Source of the DNA: Coffea arabica
Taxonomy: Eukaryota; Streptophyta; Magnoliopsida; Gentianales; Rubiaceae
DNA length: 64,000 bases
Assembly: GCF_036785885.1 (NCBI RefSeq)
Contig: NC_092323.1
Coordinates: forward strand, 17,120,501 to 17,184,500
Direction: 5' to 3'
A program made the translations under genes and the position numbers. The notes under the pieces are model-generated. The model was not told the origin of the DNA. It saw only the letters and a list, made by a program, of their open reading frames with translations, and searched no databases. Below, piece after piece: positions 23,454-35,310 of the stretch (its first letter is position 1; the number at the start of each line of letters is the position of its first letter).

Positions 23454-25514
23454 AATTCAGGTGTGGTGACCTGACATCAGTTCTTCAACCTATTGTCGGC
23501 CAATTAAAGCTGATGTCCCATACAGTACCTTCTAGATAGGACCTCCGAATGCTTCTGCATTTGGACCGAACAATAGGGCCACACCGGCTGCAAATAGAAG
23601 ATCATCTTCGTCTGAGGATGAGCTGGTGGCATGGTCATCACGGAATGCGTTCATTTCGGAGTATAGCCAAAAAATGAACTACTACAATGAGATACTATGG
23701 GTTCGATTGCTAAAGTGGCTGAGGGATAGAGCGATCAGTTCACGAAGCGGTCAATGCTTATAAAAGCAAAAATCTGATACCTCTTACTGCGAGACACACA
23801 GCGTAACCCTTGTCAGTTTGTCTGTGTATGAGATAAGCGAATATATGCAGTCTGCACAAATGCCTTGTAAGCGTTTCATCACTTAGTCATCAATATTGAA
23901 GAGATAAGACTCCTAGCAGGGTTGCATGTGAACCCACACGGCACTAGAGGCCATAAGAAAAATCTTGGGGAGATCACATTTCTTTATGCTATGGCAAAAA
24001 TGTAGTCAATCCATTTTTTAAATAAAATATAAGGCAAGCATCTACCATCTGTCAAACCAGTTTACTTCAATATGCAATTATGCACAAAGGTCCAAAACAT
24101 CAATCGGCAATGAGCACATACACATTTGGAGAGTATTTGTTTATGTTTTCTTTTATTATAACATTTTATCTTTAATTCTTTTGTTTCTTAAATACACATA
24201 GGACACAATTTTATGAATTATATGTGACACTCTAAAGCCTGATAATTTCACTTCACAATATCAAGTGCAAATAACCATAGCGATAAGAAAAATTGAGATC
24301 CAACATGTTATCATTCAAAAAAAAAGTCATTTAAGGAACTGCCTAAAAATATAAGCTCAACTTTCCATTTTTATCGAGCATAACAAGTATTTGTTATGAT
24401 AATAATTTGAACATAAGCAATACTCTCATGTACAACTTTATTTTTTTCGTAATCTCATGTTAACTATCAAATGTTTTGAACACCCACAACAGCTATAATT
24501 TCTTCCTTTTGATATTTCAAAATTCTATATTAAATTATGGGTAAATGACTCAAATAGTCCTCCAACTTTTTTACTGACCACTTTTGGTCCTCCAATTTTA
24601 ATTAGAGACATGTTAGTCCCTCTTTTTTAATTTGACACTTAACTTTTATTGTTTTGATCAATTTGAATCTCAAATTTATTTAATGACCAGCTAATTGAGA
24701 GACAAATTTGTCAATTCATATTTTTTGACCATGCGTAAAATAAAAATAGCCAAAAACTTTAAAATATATAGATTGGGAAAAATACTAAAAGTAAAAAAAG
24801 GACCTGCTAGATTGCTTATTATAAATTAGAGACTGACCACGACAAATTTTGAATATCCACACGGTTATGTCCTCCACTACTTTAGGATAATATAGAATTA
24901 GAGTGCATATTATTTCTTATATACAACCTCGATTTTGCAAAGTTTTGTACACCCTGTCCGTCGGTTAATGCATCACCTTATACATATACAACCTGCCATC
25001 CATCTCTCATGCCAATCCATACAGACAAACATCTTCTAAACTTGGCATTTTATACTATTATTTAATTTATGAAAATGTTTATAAAACCTAATAATATAGA
25101 AAACTTAGCCCATTACTTGGCATAGTAATGCTCAATAAATCAAAGAAAAATCTTACACAGGCAAGTCGTGGTTAAGAATTGGTCCCCTGGTTATGAATGA
25201 AAACATCAAATAAGTGAAGAGAAACAGCGGGTAAGCAAGTACTTCGATCAAAAGTAAACAGACCAAACAAACTTTCCCAATCTGGAAGAAACTAAAACAC
25301 AAGCAGCATATTGCACCACAATTCGAGAAAAAAGATTTGAAATTAATAGAAGGAGCTATTGATCCTGATAGCGAGTTGAAAATTCTCCTGATGCTGATGC
25401 ACTGAAATCTACCCACGATACTACTTTTCATTTGAGCCCTTTTGCGGGGCAATGTCCAGAGAGTTAAATCCAGTACTCCTGAAGATCGTGTGCCATAGTT
25501 AGGAAAGTCTTACG
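23454..25514. other. Non-coding DNA between the Harbinger genes
   Basis: AT-rich; no gene seen. Around 24541-24670 the motif AAATAGTCCTCCAAC, TTTTGGTCCTCCAAT, GTTAGTCCCTC recurs as in the end of a separate MITE, but a second end was not found. Confidence 0.35.
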
Positions 25515-26560
25515 CTACTTGTCATCCTGCAGTTGTAAAAGAGCCATGAGCTTCCTCCTTTTGTGAACGTCTTCGAACGATTCGACAATCTGATTTGTCA
25601 TTGTAATATCAAATTTCTCAAAATCGATTTCTCGACGATCTTTAATCAATAGTTTCGTTGAAGCTAGGTTGGTGAGCGAGTTGGCACACTCAACGAAAGA
25701 ATTGTCGAAACTTCTATTTGACTTGCTTTGGCGAGATTCGTGTGTCAAGATCGTAGTCCTTAGACTGCTTGAAGCTCGCTTAGTTCTTACTTTAGGAGCA
25801 GCATCAAAGCATTCGGCACCTAGGTCACCAGTGAGCATTTCCTCACTAATATGCGAACTTGATTGCCCTCCTAAATAAGTAAGTCAATTTTGGCGAGTGA
25901 TGCGCAAAAATGGAGATGCAGAAGAAAAAGCTTGGCTTCCAGTGGCAGTTTCTCCTTCCAAAACCTCAGATAGTATCGAATATTTATCGACGCACTGGTG
26001 GTATCTAAAGTTCCTATAATCCTGATTCTCCTATTCAAAAAAAACTAACAAAATTCAGGCCTTATTGATCATTTATTAAACCCAACACGGAGGAGCCAAA
26101 AGTATATAGCTATCATTGTAGCAAGTGAACCATTGGAGCTTACAACTCCGATTTTAAACTAGTACAAAGTTAACTAACAATTAATATTAAACCTAGCCGT
26201 GTATTAAGTGTCAACGGTAAAAAATGAAAACAAATTCGATTCTCAATAAGAAAGACTGTTGAATGGGTTTTTACCATTTGCAAATTGGCCCACTGAGATT
26301 CATCGGCCAAGAAGCATATCCTATTCTAGTCCCAACGAGAGTCGTAAACCTTTTAACTTGGCAAAGGCATGCCAAATCCTCTTCAAACGCGTGTACTTCG
26401 AATGATAGACAGTCCAACCATTGTTTCCCCAAACGGAATTAAGATACGCAGCAAGTTTCATCCAATTAGCCTCAGATGCGATGTCTGGATTCCACTCCCC
26501 ACTTTTTTTTCCATTCAACGTATGTCATATAGAAGTGTATCTCCATGTTTTCATCCCAAT
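25515..26560 (-). pseudogene. Myb/SANT-like ORF of the Harbinger element, broken
   Basis: The minus strand near 26321-26518 encodes NGWTVYHSKYTRLKRIWHAF, the pattern of the trihelix-like Myb/SANT domain (Myb_DNA-bind_3) that plant PIF/Harbinger elements use for nuclear import and DNA binding of the transposase. After a stop near 26325 the match continues in another frame (CFLADESQWANLQ). A downstream piece (25515-25838) reads as the charged C-terminal part (DFEKFDITMTNQIVESFEDV). The frame changes and internal stops make it a pseudogene. Confidence 0.6.
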
Positions 26561-28718
26561 GAGCCTTTGCAGTGGTATGATCATGAGACATCTACAGACC
26601 AAAACCAAAGGAGTTACATATCTTCTTAAATTGCATAACAAATTGAAACAATCCAACAATTTCAACATAGTTAATTTCTTTGATTACATGCTATTTTTGC
26701 AACCACAAGATCAATGGAGCTGTATAGTGAAGTAGCTTTTATATATCAAAAATAAGGATTGTCATAATTTCTTCTTAATCATGAATTTTGCATGAGCGCA
26801 TGCAGTCATAATCATCTAAATGCAAACAATGACTTACCAAAGAGGCACATACGTGTATATAAACCATACTTTCCTGAGCATTTCCAAATTTACATGTAAT
26901 CAGCCCAAAGCCTAGATGTGAATGCTTAACTCAGATGACTAACCCAAAAGTTTCAATTTGCTGTAGCAGTTATTGAGGCACAACAGCTATAATTTTTGGA
27001 TACACATAGTCAGAGGGGAACAAATAAACTACCAAGTAGTAATTTGAAGTCTCCTACTTGAAACTATGATAGCAGATGACAAGTAATAGTACAAATTCAA
27101 TGTGGGTGTAAATGCAAAAGTTTCAAAAAGTTCAACATATATTTAGTAGCACAAATGACTCAGGATTAGCCATGTTCAACAAATAGAGTAAAGAATGAAT
27201 TTAAATGGATGTTCGAAAATATTTACAGGGCCTAAATTTGAGGAGACCATCAGGACATTGCAAAGCCAATACATGTTAATTCACGTTTTATTAGTCACAG
27301 GGACTTACTCTAAAATAGTTAACTAGGGATTCGATGTAGTCGTTTAAGGTTGTGACGGAGTGGACGGAAGAAACCTCAGATGCATGGGCAGGAGTTGGTG
27401 GATCGGACAGTGATTGCCTGCACTTGTTGGGCATTTACTCCACGTCAAGGTTTGTTAAGAGGATGCATGTCATGAGGGGCTACACTCGAGAGAAGTAGAT
27501 ACAATTTTTTTGGGTAGGAAGCTTTGATCAGTTTGCGTTCTTCGTTACCGGATGGAGAGGGAAATGGCAAATCTTGAGGAATTGGGCTATGGTACGTACT
27601 ACTCTGTGAAAACACAAAAATTTCTTCGAAAATCAGAAATTCCTTCGCATACGTGCCTAAATTGCCCTACTCTCGACAAAATAGGCGGGCAGCAAGAAAA
27701 GCAATCCAGCAACTAAACCAAATATGATGAATTCCCGTAAAGGGCGTGCGTCAAGTGGCATTTTACAAAGACCACCAACTAACCTCGTTCTCAATTGGGT
27801 TACCAATTGTTTTGGAAAGCAATTCAATTTGCTCTTTAGCAAGCAGGAACGATAGGTTATCTTGTTCAAAAATGATGTTCAGACAAACATATTGAGCTTG
27901 GTAGTCGCATCAAATGAAGCCCAGATCCAGAATTAAGGTGTGCCTCTTCTATCGGCTTTTGTGGCTATGGTTTGATGTTAGCCGGTTTCGGATAACGGGC
28001 ACCGTGCTTGTTGTCGAAAGAGAGATGCTCCAAGGGGTTATAAATTGCACTGGTGGTTGGAGAAGTTGGCGGCACAAGTTACGAAAGAACCTCGAGCATT
28101 CACTGGTTCATGGAATTTTCACCTTTTCTTCAGTGCTCTTGATAACAACGGCTAAATATTAAGAAAAAGTTTCATGTGTCTAAAAAGAGGCAAGTTATGT
28201 AGTTGAGTGAAAATGAAACAAACAAACTGGGTCCCAGGCACGTGAACCCTTACTCCAACAAGTTTTGATAGAGTTGCTAGGTATCTTAAAAGCCAACTAC
28301 TTCTCAAACCAACTGCAAGAAAACTGACATGTCCAAACAAAGATTTGAAAATAAATTTTCCAAACTAAATTAAGCAAATCAAATTCTGCAATCCAAACAG
28401 ATCAAGTGAGTTCCCCAAATTTCTCTTCAAGCAGTCAAGCTAATCCGAGTCAACTCTAATATTGGTCAAGCAGCAATTTAGGTACTGGTATTGTATCGGT
28501 GCCTTTTGTCAAGTCAACTTTACTAACCCTGACAGTAAGAACATAAAGACCTCAATTAAAGCTCTAGTAAAAGGCTCTGAGCCTAAACAATCAAGATGAG
28601 GGATAGAGTGAGGGGAAGAGATGTTACTACACTGAATAATAGTGGTAGTGCACTCTACCTTGCGGATGAAAAACTAGCTTGTGAACTAAAATAACAAATA
28701 TTTTGGGAATAATTAACT
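26561..28718. other. Non-coding DNA, right part of the Harbinger region
   Basis: No gene recognised. Short frames near 27657-28160 on both strands show no family motif. Confidence 0.35.
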
Positions 28719-28990
28719 GTGAATTTTTCCAATGTAGAAAAGATGGAATATAGAAGACTGAGAAACCCACTGATTTGGGAAATGCAGAACTATGAATTCC
28801 AGCATCAATTTAACACCATGAGACTTGGTAGTTGTGCCATGTTATTGGGAGTAGACTGGTTAGCCAGATATAATCCTATGGAGTTTGATTTTAAGAAGTT
28901 GACTATGAAGTTCAGAAAGGACAAAAAACAGGCAGAGTTGAAGTTGAGGTTGATGGAGGAGAAGAAAGCACAACTCAATTGTATGTAATT
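28719..28990 (+). pseudogene. Ty3-gypsy protease fragment
   Basis: The frame carries GSCAMLLGVDWLARYNPMEF followed by DFKKLTMKFRK. This is the C-terminal region of a gypsy retropepsin (consensus LGVDWL..Y.PI.FDF..LT..F). It is a remnant: the N-terminal active site is missing and the frame is interrupted downstream by the hAT-like element at 28991. The RT continuation of the same retroelement resumes at 29931. A second diverged copy lies at about 55125-55240. Confidence 0.7.
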
Positions 28991-29917
28991 AGGGGTGTGC
29001 AAATTCGAAAAATTTCGATTTATCGACCGATTTCGAATTCAGAATTTCGGTAATTCGGAATGAAATTTGGTAATTCCGATTTCGAATTGGTCAAAATCGG
29101 ATCGAATTCGAATAATACCCTCTATTAATTGATAATTCAATTGGGGACAAAAGGCATTAGGCAAAACAGCACTACTTAATACTTATACGCGTGTCAAAGT
29201 CGTCCCACTCGTCAACCTTTGACTCTTTCTTCTTCATCATCCCACCCAACAATCAAACTGAGGAAATTACAGAACTTCACAATCACCGTTTCACCCTCAC
29301 TCAAATGGCCAACAATTTTTACTACTAGTACTGCTCCAAAACACACATAGTCAGTCATGCCTGACTTCTTACTTTGACCCTCTTCGTCTAACACACCCTG
29401 GAATTGGAAATGGCCTCATCATCCTCCTCACACGCCATCCTGGATGCAATCCACCGAGCATTTTCCGATGTCTCCATCTCCGACGACCGCCAGTATGCTT
29501 GGGAAAACGCTAGACGCTTCTTCGGATATGCCAAGAGGATGTACTTCCTAGTCAACCAGCTTCTCTGGTCCTCGGTGCCGGAGAACCTCCCACCTTTCGT
29601 TCTGACTGCTCTCAAAGGTATCTCCGTTGATTTGACTCAAGTCGCTGAGACTTTAGCTATGTACAAACATAAAAGCAGGTCCGGAAAAGAGGTTTTTCCA
29701 TTTTTGAACAGGAGAAAAGAGGAAAAAAAAAAGGGGAACAGGTTTGAATTTGGTGAATTTGGAATTCACTGAATTCCGAATTCAATTCGGTATCTAATTC
29801 GAAATCGAAATTGGTCATTTCGAAATCGAATTCGGTCGGAAAAATTCATGTCAAAATTTTGAAAAATTCCGATTTCAAACTTCCGATTTACCGATTTCAA
29901 TTTCGATGCATAGCCCT
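28991..29917 (+). mobile_element. hAT-like element with captured gene fragment
   Basis: The ends AGGGGTGTGCAAATTCGA and, complemented, AGGGCTATGCATCGAAAT form an imperfect terminal repeat. Subterminal zones of about 130 bp on both sides are dense in ATTTCGAAATCG-type motifs, typical of hAT elements. The paralogous sequence at about 55230-55250 lacks the insertion, giving an empty site. The flanks TGTATGTA (28980-28987) and TATATGTA (29917-29924) look like an 8-bp target duplication with one mismatch. The interior is unrelated, more GC-rich DNA holding the 5' end of a gene. Confidence 0.65.
29410..29772 (+). pseudogene. Captured 5' fragment of an unidentified host gene
   Basis: The frame starts MASSSSSHAILDAIHRAF and runs through VSISDDRQYAWENARRFF and WSSVPENLPPFVLTALKG to ETLAMYKHKSRS, about 90 residues of protein-like, amphipathic sequence. 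I do not recognise the family. After AGCAG (donor-like GT at 29679) the reading becomes low-complexity (KRKEEKKK-like), as if it had entered an intron before the element ends. Upstream, 29190-29409 looks like a leader with CCACTCGTC and TTCTTCTTCATC tracts. Codon composition differs from the AT-rich neighbours. It is probably a truncated copy of a gene elsewhere in the genome. Confidence 0.55.
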
Positions 29918-29930
29918 ATATGTATTAAAC

Positions 29931-30290
29931 AAACCAAATAGAGGTAGGAGTTGATGCCCAGAAATAGAAGCTGTCTTGGAGAACTTCAGTCATGTACTTG
30001 ATGAATCTCATACACATCCCCCACCTAGAAGTCATGATCATCAAATACCACTAAAAAATGATTTTAAACCAGTCCAAATCAGGCCTTATAGATGTCTTTG
30101 CATGCAGAAAATTGAAGTCGAGAAGTTTGTGAAAGAAATATTGCACATTGGGATCATATAACCAAGTAACAGTTCATATATCACCTGTATTTTTGGCGAA
30201 GAGAGAGGATGGAAGCTAGAGGTTCCTTGTTGATTACAGGCATTTTAATGACCTCGCTATGAAAGATAGGTTGCCATTTATATCGATCAC
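29931..30290 (+). pseudogene. Ty3-gypsy reverse transcriptase start, broken (copy 1)
   Basis: Reads across frame breaks as ENFSHVLDESHTHPPPRSHD, FKPVQIRPYRC, QKIEVEKFVKEILHIGII, then in another frame KREDGS and VDYRHFNDLAMKDRLPF. These are the linker and first blocks of a gypsy RT (LPPxRxHDHxI, PYRYPxxQKxEIEKxVxEML, VDYRxLNxxTxxDxFPIP). Stops and frameshifts are many and no YxDD follows. It continues the protease fragment at 28719. Confidence 0.7.
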
Positions 30291-30546
30291 ATCGCGATTG
30301 CGGTTATTTCACATTCATTGTTGTATATTGATTGGATATCGGGTGATACGGACATTATAGCATAGAAAAATTTCCAAAATATCTGAAAAGATTAATAGAA
30401 AATATCATAAAAGGCACACTATGAAAAAAATATCTGAGTTGATTTTGAATTGATTCAAATATTTTGGCTGATCCTATGCATCGTGGATTCGAATCAGCCA
30501 ATATTGGCTGAATCACCACAAATATGAAATTATTCATGATTCGTGG

Positions 30547-30551
30547 ATCGG
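30547..30551. repeat. Gypsy target-site duplication ATCGG, left
   Basis: ATCGG precedes the left LTR and recurs at 50536-50540. The duplicate of this locus at 55896-55900 has a single ATCGG, which confirms the insertion point. Confidence 0.85.
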
Positions 30552-33500
30552 TGTCGCGCCCCATTTTTTCGCGATGGAAAAGAAAGTGTTAAAAAAATGT
30601 GATTTATTAATAATAAATGAAAAAGGACTTAGAATGGGACTTAAAAAAATGCGACAATTTGGGTCCAAAATTTAGTCTAAAAGGGTTTTGAAGACAAATT
30701 AGGAGTCGCCACTTGGTATCGAGTTTGGGTGTACCAAGTCACCCAAAAAGTGTTTTCAAATAAAATAAAATAAAACCCTTTTCAACAACTTCAGGTCTTT
30801 GAAAAACAAGAGAAAATGGATTCGGGAGTCACGATTGAAGAAAGAGAAGGCAAAGGTTCGATTAACTCAAAGCTAAGGCACCCTTTCAACCTAGTCTAAG
30901 CTAGTTGCGAGATTTAGTCAAAATTTTCATAATCTAACCCTTAATTTTATCACGTTTGGATGTTTCCTACATGGATGCAAATCTAAATTTATAAAAATAT
31001 CGAAAGGGACACAATGTTCATTCAAGGGTTTAATTGAACCAATCGCATTAATTGCGAAGGCCAAAATGATTCCTTGAAAGTGTCACGAGTATGCGAATGA
31101 TAAAATTAAAATAAAAGAAATTAAATTAAATTATATACATATATAAGTGATCAAAGAAAAAGGGAATGCAACATAAAGAGTATGGGAGGCAAAAAACTCG
31201 TGACATAATTTTCTTATACAGGGATCAATGGGGTATTTAAACTAAAAAGCTATAATCACCCATTTTCCATGTTTGAAAAACAATTATCCTAACATGAACA
31301 AGCAAATGAACTAGCTTAAATGAGATGCAATTCTAAATGACATGATTAGCCCCTATAGAGGGTAGGGGATAATATAATAGGGAATATCATGCAAATGAGA
31401 AAAGATCCTAAAAATAAAAATATGCATGAAGATGTAGTGAATAGCACACAAAGATGAATCTAACGCAAGACGGCCTAAAGGGTTTAGTGTTGAACTAGCC
31501 CATTTCTAAAAATCCTTACTAGCGTTGGACTAGCAAGTAAGCGAAGAGAGAAGCCACAACTAGCGTTGGACTAGTGTGGTGACGTTATGCATTAACAATT
31601 CATAGTGAAGCAAATAAAGTATAAATTAAAACAAATAAACACATAAGAGCACGTAACACATAACACGTAAGCATAATATCTAGATGCCAAAATCCTAAGA
31701 AAAGCGGATAAAACACTTAACACATAAGCCACATAAACACGCAACCTATCTATTACATCGGGGAGCGCCTAACTACAATCTAGGAGGGAAAAATATAATA
31801 AAACAAATCTAATTATCCTATCTATTACATTTTTGAGGTATTTAAATACCTCTCGAATCATTATAAAAACTAATTAAAACATATATAAGAAAATTTGAAT
31901 GAATATTTAAATCAAATAAATAAAGCATATAAAGATATATAAACACATAGGAACACATAGGAGCACATAAGAGCACGTAATTGACATTGAAATAATAAAA
32001 TAGGAGTACCTCCCGTTTGAAGTGGTGACTAAATGGAGTCAAATTGTCCTAATTATACTCACAATGAACAAAAGGATCATGGCACCAATTTAATTGAAAA
32101 AGAAAATAATAATACATGCACTAAATTCACACTAATATGTCAGACGTAAAGAAATTTAAGCAAATCTAAAAATTACAAGTTAAGTATATTCAAAAGTAGC
32201 ATAATTAGCTATTAAAGAAAAGAAACAATCACAATAAAGAGAGTCAAAATTCATCAGGGACTGAATTGCAAAAATTGAAAAACTTTTGAGGACAAAAATT
32301 ATATTTTTCCAAAAGTTTAGGGGTCAAAATTGAATGAAAGATAAAATTCAGGGACCAAAATGAAATTAATTTAAGGACCTAGGTGAAAGGAAATTAATAT
32401 GTTCTGGGCCACAGTAAAACCACTCCAAAGATCAGGGGCTAAGGTGCAAATTTCGGTTTCTGATTTGGGAGAAAAAGGCCATCGGCCGTCATTTTTATTT
32501 ATTTGGGCCGGATGCTACCTAAGCCCAGCCGAAATCCAAAAGAAACGAGCAGGCCAGCCCGTCCTTTTATCTCTCAAGCCCAACGGAAATCCAAAAGAAA
32601 GAAACCAAAACCCATTTTCAAAACCCAACCAAAACTAACTCTTGGCCCAACCGAAATAAAACATTAGCCCAAATCATTTGTTTTTCTCCTTTTCTTTCCT
32701 TTCTTTTCTTCTTTTTTTTTTCTTTTCTTTCTTTCTTCCTCCTCCACCTTCAGCCGTTTCATTTTCCTTCTTCTTCGGCCAGTTGAGGAAGCTTCAGCTG
32801 GCGGCCATGGCGGACGCCGATGGCGTCACCGCCGGCGGCGGCGGTCGCCGGCGACATCTCCGGTCACCAAAATTTCTCAAAATACACCCCCTCACTCGAT
32901 TTTTCGCGTAGGTTCCATTTTTGGACTTAGTTTTTACAGAAAATGACCCAAAAGTGGCCAAAAAGCAAAAAGTCAGTCCAGTTTTTTATTTTTTTAAAAC
33001 ACTATAATCTTCACTAAAAATCATAAAAATTATACCAAAACCCTCCTGATAACTTTTACAATACAACTATAATCTTAGTTTGACAAGTAAACAACAACAA
33101 AATGATGCATTAAGTCAAAACAGCCCCAAAAATAAAGAAAATATTTCAATGCCTTTAAAGGCTCAAAACTTCAAAATACTTAAATAATTCAACACTTTTT
33201 TCAAACCACATACTAACTACAACCGTCTATTTCACCAGAAACAAGCACAAAATGTTCACTAGTTTAATTCATTTTCGTTTTGTCATTTTCACAAACATTT
33301 AACATGCATTCACAGGCCCATTTCTTTTTCCCTTAATTGCATGCATGGCTCACCCCAAAACTTTAACAACATCAGGAGCCACAACAACAAACGAAAGCAA
33401 AGGACAAATAAGCATCAAAACATGCATTTAATCTAATTAATTAAGGAAAAGAAAAACTGGAAAAAGAAAACAAAATGTACCTCAATGAAGGTTGTAGTCC

Positions 33501-34104
33501 TTTGCCTAGGAATTTGATGAAATCGGCAAACTCCAATAGCTTAACCCACCACTGCCTTTCCTTCTGTGTTTGAGGTTGTGGAAGAAAAATGGGTAGAAGG
33601 AACCGTGAGCAGCGTGAGGGAATGGGGAGTTAGTTTTTTTCTTTCTTTGCTTGTCTGATTTCCAGAGAGAGCCGAGTGAGGCAATTTTTTTTAGCCCAAA
33701 GTAGCTTTTTGTGTGTGTTTTCTCCTCTGCAAAATGTTGAGTGTTGGCAGAGCCAAAACTCATGGCCAAGAAGGAGTCAAATGGGTTTGGTTTCCTTCAA
33801 AATGATGGCTTCTGCCAAATGAAAAGAAAAGCCCGTGGGAGTTGAGTGTAGAATGGGTTAATAGGGGTTTTGGTAGAGAAAATGATGAAAATGTGTAAGT
33901 TTAGTAATAATTTGATTTTGATTTTTCTTGTTCTTTTTTTTTTTGTTTTTGTTTTGTTGCTGTTTTTTTTTCTCTCTTTTTTTTTCTAAAATAAACCTGC
34001 AAAAATGAGAAAATTACACATTAATAATAATAATAATAGATAACTTACTAAATAGATAAAAATTCAGAAAAATATTAAAAATTGACAAAAATTTGGTGTC
34101 TACA
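30552..34104 (-). repeat. Gypsy 3' LTR (left copy)
   Basis: 3,553 bp, the direct counterpart of 46973-50535. It starts TGTCGCGCC and ends TCTACA, so it has the usual TG...CA ends in either reading. It differs from the other LTR by scattered substitutions and small indels, including 16 extra bases in a GGCGGC-rich stretch near 32832. The short open frames inside (for example near 32399 and 33506) occur in both LTRs and are not taken as genes. Confidence 0.92.
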
Positions 34105-34122
34105 GCTTGCCTCTCTTTGTCT
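34105..34122 (-). other. Polypurine tract of the gypsy element
   Basis: On the minus strand AAAGAGAGGCAAGC directly precedes the 3' LTR start (TGTAGACACC). This is the expected site and composition for the plus-strand DNA primer. Confidence 0.65.
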
Positions 34123-34473
34123 AGAGTTTCAAAGAAACTCAAGACAAAGACGTAGACACCAAATTGTTTACATGTCTCTCCTAGTTGTAGCTGAGCCAAA
34201 ATAAACAAGCCAACACTTGGCTGAAATTATTGGACAAAATGATGCAATAATATTGCAGAAAATGTGACCGAACCCATGTAGAGTTGCCTACGTATCCCAC
34301 TATGGGAATCAGGTCAAACGTAGTTCGAATACAAGTGAAACCCAATGAAATAAGTATATTGACAATCTGTGATTTTTACAAAAATTGAAAAAGTTTGAAC
34401 TCTCAGAACTTCTAAACACGAAATACAAAATGAATAATAATGCACAATTATTAATCAAATAATGAAGAAAAAC
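34123..34473. other. Gypsy 3' untranslated region, part 1
   Basis: Non-coding DNA between the polypurine tract and the 70-bp repeats; no motif recognised. Confidence 0.5.
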
Positions 34474-35310
34474 AATCAGTGGGATAAAACCCGAGCCTGC
34501 CGAGATTGGAGGGATAAAACCCATGCCCATCGACAATAAAAACGGTCAGTGGGATAAAACCCGAGCCTGCCGAGATTGGAGGGATAAAACCCATGCCCAA
34601 CGACAATAAAAACGGTCAGTGGGATAAAACCCGAGCCTGCCGAGGTTGGTGGGATAAGACCCATGCCCAACGACAATAAAAACGGTCAGTGGGATAAAAT
34701 TCGAGCCTGCCGAGGTTGGTGGGATAAAACCCATGCCCAACGAAAATAAAAACAGTCAGTGGGATAAAACCCGAGCCTGCCGAGGTTGGAGGGATAAAAC
34801 CCATGCCCATCGACAATAAAAACGGTCAGTGGGATAAACTCGAGCCTGCTGAGGTTGGTGGGATAAAATTCATGCCCAACGACAATAAAAACGGTCAGTG
34901 GGATAAAACCCGAACCTGCCGAGATTGGAGGGATAAAACCCATGTCCATCGACAATAAAAACGGTCAGTGGGATAAAACCCGAGCCTGCCGAGGTTGGTG
35001 GGATAAAACCCATGCCCAACGAAAATAAAAACGGGTAGTGGGATAAAACCCGAGCCTGCCGAGGTTGGAGGGATAAAACCCATGCCCATCGACAATAAAA
35101 ACGGTCAGTGGGATAAAACCCGAGCCTGCCGAGGTTGGAGGGATAAAACCCATGCCCATCGACAATAAAAACGGTCAGTGGGATAAAACCCGAGCCTGCC
35201 GAGGTTGGTGGGATAAAACCCATGCCCAACGACAATAAAAACGGTCAGTGGGATAAAACCCGAGCCTGCCGAGGTTGGAGGGATAAAACCCATGCATGTT
35301 GCTTAAAATA
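34474..35310. repeat. About twelve 70-bp tandem repeats in the gypsy 3' region
   Basis: Each unit contains GTGGGATAAAACCCGAGCCT, CTGCCGAG, a second GGGATAAAACCCATGCCC and CAATAAAAACGGTCA, with a period of 70 bp (one unit of 69). Each unit is itself a two-part repeat of GGGATAAAACCC, 30 and 40 bp apart. Two linked variants occur: GTTGGTGGG with CCCAACGA, and GTTGGAGGG or ATTGGAGGG with CCCATCGA. Because 70 is not a multiple of 3 and no frame meets a stop within the unit, all three minus-strand frames stay open. The overlapping open frames here are repeat artefacts, not genes. Confidence 0.92.

Larger units (their letters stand above)
20909..28399 (-). mobile_element. Decayed PIF/Harbinger transposon (tentative limits)
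   Basis: The two genes typical of PIF/Harbinger elements, a Myb/SANT-like protein and a HARBI1-type transposase, lie on the minus strand within this span. TGTTTGGATTGC at 20909-20920 and its complement GCAATCCAAACA at 28388-28399 could be the terminal inverted repeats. No matching 3-bp TWA target duplication is evident and other insertions may lie inside, so the element is likely but its limits are inferred. Confidence 0.4.

Noticed and set aside
27657..28162. Short frames on both strands between the Harbinger genes and the gypsy remnant
   Set aside because: No family motif and stops on all sides; treated as non-coding.
32399..33769. Short open frames in the gypsy LTR, repeated at 48822-50176
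   Set aside because: They match between copies only because the LTRs are duplicates; no protein family motif is seen.
34476..35293. Nine overlapping minus-strand frames encoding a GFIPPTSAGSGFIPLTVF-like repeat
   Set aside because: Caused by a stop-free 70-bp tandem repeat; all three frames are open and no start or conservation is implied.
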